From positions 11,280,501-11,344,500 of the forward strand of contig NC_092672.1 in assembly GCF_964355755.1 (NCBI RefSeq): DNA of 64,000 nt, in the 5' to 3' direction. The translations under genes and the position numbers were made by a program. Under the pieces are notes generated by a model, which worked only from the letters and a program-made list of their open reading frames with translations, did not search any database and was not told the DNA's origin. Shown one piece after another: positions 32,501 to 44,500 of this stretch. Origin of the DNA: Antedon mediterranea. Its lineage: Eukaryota > Echinodermata > Crinoidea > Comatulida > Antedonidae. Position 1 is the first letter of the stretch. Every line of letters begins with the position of its first letter.

Positions 32501-35500
32501 AACAAGTACGCCCTCATGCTGTGGCGGCAATCCTTCGGAATGTCACCATTACCAAGGAAGTTTATGACAGTTTTATCGATTTACAAGACAAGCTTCATCA
32601 GAATATATGCAGGTTAGCCAAAATATATTTGCAATACTTACGAGTAGCTTTGCTTGGGCACTATTGAAAATACCGTACATAGTGCCTTTAAAGGGGAATA
32701 GTCTTGTTATTATTGTATCAAATGGAAACATGATTTTAATGTACTGTATTTAAATGATGGTTTTAACTATACAAAGTCATAACATTATTTAACTGACATC
32801 TTCAAAATCCTCTTTAAAAGAGGATTCAGGATAACCTTAAAGGCTTACAGTAATAGCTTATTTTTATTGGATATGTTAGTAGCATCATTCTCTCTTGGAT
32901 TCTCTATTCACATAATGGTAATCTGTTTACAGACAACTTTTAAACCTATAAAGTTGTCATTGATTGAATACGAGACAAAAATGTTACCTCTTAATTAATC
33001 ACAAAACAGCATTAATTTGCAGAAATATATATCTTGTGGTATTTTTGTGCAGAGAGTTGGTATTAGTTTACCTAAAATTTCACATTGCAATAATTTTATA
33101 ATGATGTTTTATAGGAAACGGTCTTTGGTTGCTATAGGAACGCATGATCTTGACACTATTACTGGTCCATTTTATTTTGATGTCCAGGATCCAGAAAAAA
33201 TCAAATTTTGTCCACTAAATCAGGTTAGTATTAACTACATCAAAATGGACAAATAGAAGCAAATTGACAACAATAGACACGTTTCGCGCTCGCGAGGTCA
33301 CCGTCAGTTTGGCCTTTTAGTGGGTATACAATGGTAAACAAACCCAGCGAGAGGTATGTTAAAGCACGGGAGAACTGAGAGATGATCATCTTAAAAAGCA
33401 ATCGTCAAAACTAGCCTTTTGATGGAATGGCATGGTAAGGATGTTATTTATTTTCTAAACTTATGTTTTATATTCACTGTAGAATTATTTGGGCATTTTG
33501 TTCGGAATCATCGACTTTATTTATGTATTGTCATTTTTGGTTTGACACATATTACGGTGCATTTAATACATGTTAACTGTTGATTTTATTTACAAATGTT
33601 GCGTAAATATATTAATTATTATCTTTATTTTATTTTTATTTTATTTATCAGATTTCTATAGCGCCCTTTTCATGAAAACTCATGCTCAAAGGCGCTTCAC
33701 ATCATAAAGACAAACATCATAAGCAATAATTACAAAAGTAACCTCAAATTATTCGAAATAAGATTTCTTAAACTAAGTTATAAATATTCTTACTGTACAT
33801 TAATTAAAATCGCATAAAATAGAAAAATAAAATGAACGATATACAAAATAGGTCGGAATTTCTTAAACTACGATTACAAAAATACAATTTATTTACATAT
33901 TAATTATTATTTAATTTATTTATTTTATTTATTTATTTATTTATTTTTTTTTTTTATTTAATTAAATTGATTAAAAATATTATTGCACAGTAATTGACCA
34001 AACAAATTGCAGTAGAAAAATACAAGATTACAAAAATAGGCATCAATACTATATACTATATTCAAATTGAAATCAATCATTGTTGTAGTATGACACAAAT
34101 AAGTGTGTTTTAAGTTCCCCCTTAAAAATGTTCAAGGAAGAAGCACTGCGGAGCTGGTATGGAAGAGCATTCCATAGAGTCGGCGCGGCCTTTATGAAAC
34201 ACCTTTCACCATACGATTTGGTTTTAACTCTAGGAACACATAAAGTAAAAGAATCCTGTGATCGTAATGGCCTATTTGGTTGATAAACCTTCAGCATATC
34301 ATTGATGTAAGTCGGCTCCTGATCATGCAATGCCTTGAAGGTGTGTACAAGTAACTTATACTTTATGCGTGCCTGCACCGGTAGCCAATGGAGCTCCTTT
34401 AAAATAGGTGTAATGTGGTCATATTTACAGGTTTTCGTAATTATTCGCGCTGCCGTATTCTGGACTTTTTGTAATTTATCAATAGTTGTAGTCGGCAGAC
34501 CATAAAGTAAGGCGTTACAGTAGTCCATACGAGAGATCACCAGCGACTGTATCAATGATTTCGTGGCATCATATGTTAGATGACGTCGGATATGAGAGAT
34601 GTTACGTAAGTGCATATAACACTGCCTCGAGATCGATTGTACATGTGAATCCATAGTAAGATGTTTGTCGAATATTACTTCGAGGTCTCTCACAGTCGAC
34701 GTTGGTTTTAGAACTATGTTTCCGACATTCACGTCCAAATTTATACTGGTCTTAGTGTACCGTGACGAAAAGAGTATCACTTCCGTTTTTCCTTCATTTA
34801 ATTTCAGTATGTTTTGGGTCATCCATACCTTGACATCTGAAACACATTTTTCCATCGAAATTAGAGCAGATTGTATTTCTGACTTGTCATTTGGGCGAAA
34901 AGAAACGTACATTTGCGTATCATCCGCATACAACTGGTAGCCGAGTCCGTGTCGTCGAACGATGTCTCCAATGGGCTTTGTGTACATCGAATAAAACTTT
35001 GGTCCAAGGACCGATCCTTCCGGTACTCCATATTTAAGGGGAAGTGGATTCGAACGCGCATTATTAATGAACACTGATTGATAACGATCCTTCAGATAAG
35101 ATGAAATCCATGCTAGGGCATTTCCACGTACTCCAAAATGATGATAAAGCCGTTGAAGTAGTGTCTGATGGTCGATCGTATCAAAGGCGGCTGAAAGGTC
35201 AAGTAGTATAAGCGCAGAAGCGTAACCCTTGTCTAGAGACGTGATAATGTCACTTTGGACCTTCAGAAGGGCAGTCTCCGTTGAGTGAAATTTCCTGTAT
35301 GCCGACTGATTGCACTCATGAACGCCATTAATTACAATGTGTTCTTCTAGGCTTGCGTCAACTACTTTTTCAAGGATTTTGGACATGAATGGTAAGTTAG
35401 ATACAGGTCTATAGTTCTTGAGAGTCTCCGGATCTAGGTTACGTTTCTTTATGAGAGGTTTAAGAAGCGCATGTTTAAAATCACGTGGAACGTAACCCGT

Positions 35501-38500
35501 CTGTAGTGATGCATTGACGATAGCTGTTATCAAAGGCAGAAGTTCTTCAAGGCACTCCTTCAGGAGCCATGTCGGTAGAGGATCTAATTCACATGACTTA
35601 CTCTTTGATTTTAGGATGATTGTTCGCACTTCGTCTAGAGAAACCGTCGTATATTCCACTAATGGTGTTGCATCAAACGTGGTCTCTCCAGGATCTCTCT
35701 CTTGAGCATTAACTTTGTCAACATTCGCCGATATATCATGACGAATATCTGCAATTTTAGAATTAAAGAAGGAAATAAAGTCCTCGGAGAGTTCTTTGGC
35801 GTTTCGGTAGAGTCGGGTCATCAGTTTCACCGAATAGATGTCTTGACAACTTAAATAAACATTTTTGATTTCGATCACAGGCAGCTATCTTTTCAGAATA
35901 GTAATCGATTCTAGATTTATGTAGTAGTCGATTTACGATTGAGCACTGACCACGATAGTGTTGATGATCGACTGCGAGTTTGGTCTTGCGCCATTTGCGC
36001 TCTAATTTCCGTCGAAGATGCTTGGCTTTGTGGAGATGATCAGTGTACCAAGGACAATTAGGTCTCTGCACGATAACCTTAGTACGTAAAGGTGCATGTT
36101 TGTCAATTAATGATCGCAATGAAATATCATATGTGGACAACAGTTCATCGACAGGATTTAATAACGATGTCGAAGAGACGAATGACTGGATATCTTTCCG
36201 AAACGTATCAACATCGATGGCTCGTAACTTGCGGAAGGTAACCTTCTTATAGATCGGACTAGGTTTCGCTATAGCTGTTCTAAAATGAACGGCAAGGTGA
36301 TCACAAGTCATTTTCCCACTTTCATCAGAAAGGCCTGGATCAGTTACTGAGATATTAGATACCATACAGCTTGTATCCCTAACAATAACTACATCCAATG
36401 TGTGACCATGGTTGTGTGTCGGGTCCTTCACAAGTTGTTTTAGACCATGCGACTCAAGAATATCAACAAAACGCTGAGAGTTACGATCTTCCGCGACATC
36501 TAAATGGAAATTAAGATCTCCTAGAATTAGAATGTCTTTTGGAATTGTTACATACGAGGAGAGAAACGTAGACCATTCATCGAAAAAAATCACTGATCTT
36601 TAGGCCGTTTACAGTAGATGGTGGCGGACGATAAACAGTGGCAACGCGCAATATCACACCATCTATATCAACATCACAGTCCATGTATTCAAATTGAGTA
36701 AATCCTCTATCTTTGCTGGAACGTACAATTTTGGTTTTTATTGATGTTTTTCCCAGCCAAGTTTCAGTTATAGATAAAATGTCGAGATCATTAGTTGATA
36801 TAAAATCATTGATAGATAGAGTTTTATTCTTGACTGACCGTGCGTTGAAACAACATACATTAAGCTGTTGTTTAATTGGAATGTTCTTATTTACTTGACA
36901 TTTCACAATGACACGGTTACGTTCATTCATATACGTCGGATAGTGTTCGTTAAAATGTGCTTTAGTTCTTTTAGTTATTCTCACGGATATCCTTCTTTTC
37001 ATTTTGCAACCAGCTTTGGTCCCGCGAACTGTAGGGACTGTTCGGCATATACCAAAGGCCTTCATTGTTCTATACAGTTTACTAGGCACAGGTGTAACCG
37101 TAGCTGGCCGGCATAACTGCATGAGTGCGTGACTAGAATACCTAAGCATAGTTAGTTAGGCTTACCGTTACTCGAATTAAGATTTTCAAAAGCAAGTAAA
37201 ATCCACCTTCCTGTTACAAATTAAATAGCGCTACAATATTTGGTAACAACTATCATCATCTGTACAAACTATCTACTTTATTTCGTCGTCTTATGAAATT
37301 CTATTACATATAGATTTCATTCCTTTTCATGCTCCTATTGCATCTTCCATGTATTATGTGATGTTCTTCGGCGCTTAAACAGACACCCAAGCCTCCTAGG
37401 CCTAGTAGACGAAGTACCGCATCAGGCAACGCCACCGGGCGGGAGGAGAGACACGAGCACATCGTGGACGTACCTTTCTTTGAAAAATTTCCAAGATTTT
37501 GCGCCACTATCCTTCGGAGCCGACGCAAACCACTCAGCAAGTGTTTGAAAATTAAAAACAGGAATATTATTCGGTGATTTTGTGTAGTTAAATTCACGAT
37601 TTATCCAACATATACAACATTTATGATGCACCTTGCAACAAAAGCACTCGGCAGTCGCCATTTCACTATGCTTCAACACGCACTAGAGGCGAGAGGTGTT
37701 CGGTTTGTTTACAAATCTATACCCACTATTTCTGATTGGTCGCGAGCGCGAAACGTGTCTATTGAGAAAAAAAACCATATAGATAAATAAAATAAAATCA
37801 ATAAAAAAAATATTGTAATATAATAATAGTTAGTGTATAGCACATTTTCTCAGTCCCTAAATTCCAATTATTTGCAAACTTTTATTTTGTGATTTTTTTT
37901 TTGTTCTATAATTTGGCGAACAAAAATTGTTGATGCATTTTGTTTTCAACAAATTAAAACATTCTGTCCATTCAATATACATTCAATTCATATTTGTTTC
38001 ATTTACATACCCACTGTCCTAAATTTGTATTCTTTTTATCTGCTGCTTCCATTTTGAATTAAGTTTCGAGGGCTAAGCAAAAGAAAAAATCATTGATTAC
38101 AGACAAATTCTTTCATAAAAGTGGTACCTATTTGATATTTTTTAGGCAATTGAGTTTACAGCAGCTGCTCAGATGGAACTGTTCTCACATGACAGCCATC
38201 TACGTCATTACCTACCAATAATTCGTGATAAACCAGTATATCCTGTTATCTATGATAGCAACAACATTGTTTTGTCTATGCCTCCTATTATTAATGGTAA
38301 GTATGAATCTATAAACTAGGTTTCAACGATCTTCTTAAATCACTCTTAAGCTCTGTCCACACTATCAAAAAAGTGTGATGTGCCCAGACAGAGCTTTAGA
38401 CTCATTCCTTTGGGGTGTCTAGAAAACTCAGATCTCAGATATATCTGAGTTTTCTAGATCTAGAAAATAGATAGATCAATATAGATCAATATAGATCTTG

Positions 38501-41500
38501 AAAACTCAGATATCAATATCTGGGTTTTCTAGTTCCAAAATGGAACTAGAAAACTCAGATCATCATATGATTGGTTGGTAGATAGGTCATTTGGATCATT
38601 CCATTATTAATCAGAAGGTAGGTCATTTGAAATAGGCCTACTAGAGTATTATTTATTATTATTGAAACTGATTACTGTGTATGTTTTCTTACTAATATTG
38701 TAACATGTAGAAGCGGCCTACGGCTTAAATCATAAAGAAAATACAGTGCACGTTACCGTTAAAATGTAGGCTTAAAAATTAGGTATGTACGAGGTAGCCA
38801 AGTTGGGAATAGGTACAATACGAATACGAGTACAAGTTATTTTGGGTACGAGTTGACCACTTCTAGCCTAGTACCCGGGCCAGGCCTACTCTTCGCGATA
38901 CATCGCGATAGCGCCCACACGTTGAGCCTTAAAATTGAGTTTGCTTAGCTAGGGTCGGCCTAAATGCTAAGCCTACATTTTAAAAGGTGTATACTGTATT
39001 TCTTTATGATTTAAGTGGTAGGCTGCTACTACAAGTTACAATAATTATTATTAGTAAGAAAACGTATAATACTGTAGTATTTCAAACAAGCTACCCTCTG
39101 ATAATAATGGAACGATCCATTTGATGATCTAGGTTTTCTAGTTCCATTTTGGAACTAGAAAACTCAGATATTGATATCTGAGTTTTCTAGATCTAGAAAA
39201 CTCAGATATATCTGAGATCTGAGTTTTCTAGACACCCATTATTTTGATACTGTAGAGTAGCTACCTGATATGGCTATGTGCTGTTTTTGTCATGTCTTGC
39301 CTCTACACATACTGTAGAGTAGCTGTCTGATATGGCTATGTGCTGTATTTGACATGCCTAGCATCATCACATAAGTACAGTAACTGCCTGATATGGCTAT
39401 GTGTTGTTTTTGACATGTCTAGCCTCAACACATACCGTAGAGTAGCTGCCTGATATGGCTATGTGCTGTATTTGACATGTCTAGCATCATCACATACAGT
39501 ACAATAGCTGCCTGATATGGCTATGTGCTGTATTTGACATGCCTAGCATCATCACATAAGTACAGTAACTGCCTGATATGGCTATGTGTTGTTTTTGACA
39601 TGTCTAGCCTCAACACATACCGTAGAGTAGCTGCCTGATATGGCTATGTGCTGTATTTGACATGTCTAGCATCATCACATACAGTACAATAGCTGCCTGA
39701 TATGGCTATGTGTTGTTTTTGTCATGTCTAGCCTTAACACATACTGTAGAGTAGCTGCCTGATATGGCTATGTGTTGTTTTTGTCCCGTTTTTGTCATGC
39801 CTAGCCTCAACACATACAGTACAATAGCTGCCTGAAATGGCTATGTGTTGTTTTTGTCATGTCTAGCCTCAACACATACAGTACAATAGCTGCCTGATAT
39901 GGCTATGTGTTGTTTTTGTCATGTCTAGCCTTAACACATACTGTAGAGTATCTGCCTGATATGGCTATGTGCTGTATTATAACATTTCAAACATCATCAC
40001 ATGACAGCCTGATAATGTTCCGAGGTGCCTGATACTCTATAGCATTTGACATGTCTGGAATCCACATGTTAGCAGTACTTTACTACTTGACATCTAAAAC
40101 AAGTCTCTATTTTATAGGTGATCATTCCAAGCTTACTCTAGAAACAAAGAACGTCTTCATTGAGTGTACAGCAACTGACCTGACTAAGGCAAAGATTGTT
40201 CTTGATACGCTGGTAACAATGTTTAGCCAATACTGTGATAATAAGTTCCAGTAAGTTTATTTCTAAACATATCTAATTACTACTGTACTAAGCTTCTCCT
40301 TTTATAGTTACTTCTATGTTTGTTAACAGTATTAAAATATGTTTACAATATTCACTTGTCTTATTTACAATACTATAATTAGTAATTATAACAAATCAGA
40401 CATGAAAGCCTGTCAACCCCGCATTTGTCCTGCCATTTCAACCACGCAATTTTCCTGCCACTCCCTAATATAGAATTAATATCAATGAGTTATTCATTGT
40501 GCCGTGTATCCGTATATTTGGAAGTCATGGAACCCGGAAGCCAGTTGTACAGTGCGAGTATGTGAAAATAAACCTGTGATATCCACAAATCAAGCATAAT
40601 TTATATATAGATTTATGTGTGGTAAACATGATAAAAATTATGTACAGGAATAAAAATGAATTATGGGTGATTTTTTAATGTGTTTAATTTTTGTTATTAG
40701 GGTAGAGTCTGTTGAAGTAATATATGAGGAGGATGGAAAGTCATGTATTTATCCTGAACTGAAGTATAGACATGAGGTTATCTCTGCTGATCTTATCAAC
40801 AGACAAATTGGAATTAAGTAAGTGCATTCAAAAATCAATCCTTTGTTAAACTCATTTTTGGTGTTTCTGAGTGTTGGTAAACTGTAATTAAAATAGTCAT
40901 ATATATATATATATCGGTTTTTGGTTGGATTTAAATGTTTATTTTGTTATTCTATAAAGTGAAAACATTATTTTTTCGGTGTTTTTTTCTACGGAATTAA
41001 CTTTTTTAAAACTACAAAATGGCCTACTCAAAGTCTGATTTATTAATCTTTATTTTTCATGTTTTTGAGAACAATACATCTTTAATTGTTTTATTTTTGT
41101 TTATGTAAGTGCTGTATAGGTGTATTAATACATATCATAAGCATCTTCTTTATGCGATATTTTCTCTAAATATTGGTTGTAATAAATGATGTTATTTAAA
41201 TTGTTTTTTAGTGAGACAGCTGAAGACATTGCATCACTATTAACCAAAATGTGTCTAGCAAGCGAAGTTGTCGAGGGCGGGAAAAAGGTCAAAGTTGAAG
41301 TTCCTCCAACTAGAGCTGATATCCTTTATCAAACTAACACTTATTGATACAAATTTAGCAATTTTGATGTAAAATAAGCATGTTATAACTGTTACTAGGT
41401 ATCCCAATGAAAGCGCACAGAGGGGTATCACTTTTGAAATATTGACGAAATTCGAAAAAGTAGTATGACTTTGATGTTAAATAAATCGTATTCAATCTTA

Positions 41501-44500
41501 ATTAATACTTACAAAATTTATATTGTTTGAAAGTACTTGTTTTAATCTATGTATAAGTGTGTTTATAATTAAAATTAATGAATTAGTTGCCGAGAAAATG
41601 CGATTTTAAAACGGTTCTAAAATCCTGTCGAGCCGATTTCCGCGCGTTGAAAACCTCATCGGAAAATCCCCATCAGTTTTCAAAACACGATCGCACGATT
41701 ACCATTGGAGCTAGCGGATTAATTTTTGTTGTATGTTATCAGGCTTTAAATAAGCTTTAATTTGATATGAAAATCGTCTTCTATAAATAGGTTTTTCGTA
41801 ACGAAAAGTCAATTTTTGTGACAAAAATCCAATTTTGATTCACCGTTTATGGAAAAATATTATGGATTTTGGTATTAAATTATAGCTAAATCTACATTGA
41901 ATTCGATAAAACATAGTTTACAAACGTATTGTGCATGGTAATTGTCCGAACTACATTTTAAAATGGTGCATGAGGCGTAAATCCCGTTCAAAATTTTAAA
42001 GATCCAACCATTATAATCCGGTGAATATTGTAGTGAGTAAAATATTGTACTCTAAAATACGCGCGTGTTTGTTGTGGCGTTTTCCGTTAAATACATTAAT
42101 GCACCCTATCAGCGAATGGTACGTTCCATATTTTGAACACGTTGTTTAGTTTTCCTCGCTCGAGTTCGACCGGCTCGACGCGAGATGTGTGACAGCAGCG
42201 ATGTTGGAGATTGACATGTCCTTTTCCGTCGTAGAATATCTGGTTTTACACATTAATTTAACAACTTAAAATTGATGTAATGTGCGGAAGATTTATTATG
42301 CAAGTATACAATGCAAGTATACAATGCAAATGCGTTAGGTTAAAATGTACCGAAGAAATTTATTAAGCTAATTTACCAACGTTACATTTGACTCTGTATA
42401 CGGCGGTCGAAAGTCATTAATGCACTTGTCAATTGTATGACCCACTATACGACCCCCGGGAGAGGTGCGTCATTTGTCCGATGTACGTCATACTTTTGAA
42501 TACCATGACGCACCCGTGCGTCAAAAAGGTGACTTACCTTTAGGTGACCATGACGCACCCATTTTGACGCACTGTGACCATGTTGTTTATGATATGGTGG
42601 GTGGTAAAGTGACGGACATTGACACACCTTGTTCATTGATGTGACGTACCATCTAGGTTTTTTGACGCACCCCTGCGTCAGTAATTATTTGTAAATGACG
42701 CACCCATGACGCACCTCCCGGGGGTCGTATAGTGAGTCATACAATTGACAAGTGCATAACTGCGACCGAAATACTTTAACGGGAGCGACTACTGATCGCG
42801 AGTAAGCCGTGACTTGGCCTAAACTTTAGCTCCGTATTTCAATTTAATAACGTAATAATACGAAAAGAAAACAATTTTTATAATGTTATATATACTATTC
42901 AGGTAAACAATTAATTGTTTTAATTAACATTGATTATTTTAAATGAGTTTATTTTGACCCATATTGTGCGTTTACCTTAAAAGAGCATATCTTACTTAGC
43001 AGCCCGGCTTAGATTTGGTGTCATAATCATACGGGCCTAAAATCTTGTTTTACGTATTCAAAAGTTATATATAATAGTATTTATGATTGAAATTATAAAT
43101 ATAAAGTATATTAAAATATTCTAATAATTATACTTACCGAAAATTGGTGTAAAAGAAAGGAAACAGTACACATCATTTTTAACATAGTTTTTCATTTTTT
43201 TTTTTTTTTATTTTAAATTTCACCATTAAAAAAATTTTTTTTTTCATATACACATCTAAAATGTATTTATTAATGAAATATACACTACATTCTAACAAGT
43301 ACAAAAAAAATTAAATGAATTAGTACAGTAGTTCAAAAGTTACAGATCATTGAAAAATTGCAGTTTTTTCATTTTTTAGGGAATTCCAGCAAAAATGGGC
43401 GCTAAATGCTTTCCTACCACTTTGCGGACCAATAATTTAAAAAATAGGTTTTGTTGAGGCTCCAAAAAAATAGAGTTGTACAACTCTGTGATATCTATAG
43501 GTTTAAAAAAATTCAAAACTTTTAACTAATTATTGTAAAACTTATAACCTTTTAAAAATGCTTCCAATTTCAACTGCAAAAAAACACCATTTTTAGGCAA
43601 AAAATCGTATATTTTTTTACCACTTCAAATAACCATAACTTTAGAACGGGTAATCGGATTTCAATCATTCAAATTGCAAAATGCTAATTACATTAAGTTC
43701 TTTATGGTTAACTGAAAGAAAAAGTAAAAAAATTAATCTGAATTTTTTCATTGGGATACCTACTGTTACAACCAGATAATTGGTTGATGTGCATGATTTT
43801 GGTCAAATATATTAGTGTTTTTTAATTTTTTAAATGTTTTTTTGTTTTTGTTTTAATATACTGTCCACTATCAAACTAGTGTGTGATGTGCCCAAATATG
43901 GTAATGCTATGATTTCATTGTGTCCAGATATGGGCACATCACAGGTTGATAGTGTGAGGCTGAGTTTAAGTCACAAAATATTATTGATATACTTGTTTCC
44001 TTTAGCCAAAATTTGACTACTGAAAAAATTCTGAAATGTTAAGTTACTGGGTGAACTTAGAACAAGAAATATATTTTGTTCCAAAAATCCTTAACAACAT
44101 GACACATGTTATTCATGCTTGCGACATAGTTGAGGATGTTGCAATTGCCTACAGTTACAACCGCATCGTGGAACGTATTCCGAACACAAACACAGTTAGT
44201 GTACAGTACCCCATCAACAAACTCTCAGATCTGCTACGACAGGAAATTGCAGCATCCGGATTTACGGAAGCATTGACCTTTGCCCTAGTAAGTGTATTAT
44301 TGTTTTTTGATTGTTTTGTGTCAGTAAAATGATTTTGTTTCAATGGTGTATGTGAACTTACCTACTTACCTTTACATTTAAAATAGAAACTAAACAACAT
44401 TAAACACAAGCACTAAGTCATTTTCTTTCTTTTTTTGTTGTTGTTAGTGTTCAAGAGATGACATATCAGTAAAACTGCGAAAAGATTTGAAGGATACTAA

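Larger units (their letters stand above)
33272..37763. mobile_element. 4.5-kb terminal-inverted-repeat element containing a LINE
   Basis: Perfect 24-base inverted ends (begin AATAGACACGTTTCGCGCTC at 33272; the complement ends at 37763), followed by imperfect pairing of AGTGGGTATA and GTAAACAAACC blocks. The interior is mostly a minus-strand LINE. No transposase frame is visible, so the carrier looks like a non-autonomous DNA element into which, or around which, the LINE sits. Occupies nearly all of FARSB intron 6. Confidence 0.7.
41319..44105 (+). other. U12-type (AT-AC) intron of FARSB
   Basis: The exon before ends GCT G, and the intron opens ATATCCTTT, the minor-spliceosome 5' consensus. 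The near-perfect branch site TCCTTAAC is at 44088-44095, 11 bases before the 3' AC at 44104-44105. Only this choice restores the family motif [17 protein letters not shown]. The other coding introns of the gene fit GT-AG. Confidence 0.92.

Noticed and set aside
34665-35061. Open frames on the plus strand and in other frames within the LINE
   Set aside because: Antisense or shifted readings of the reverse-transcriptase domain.
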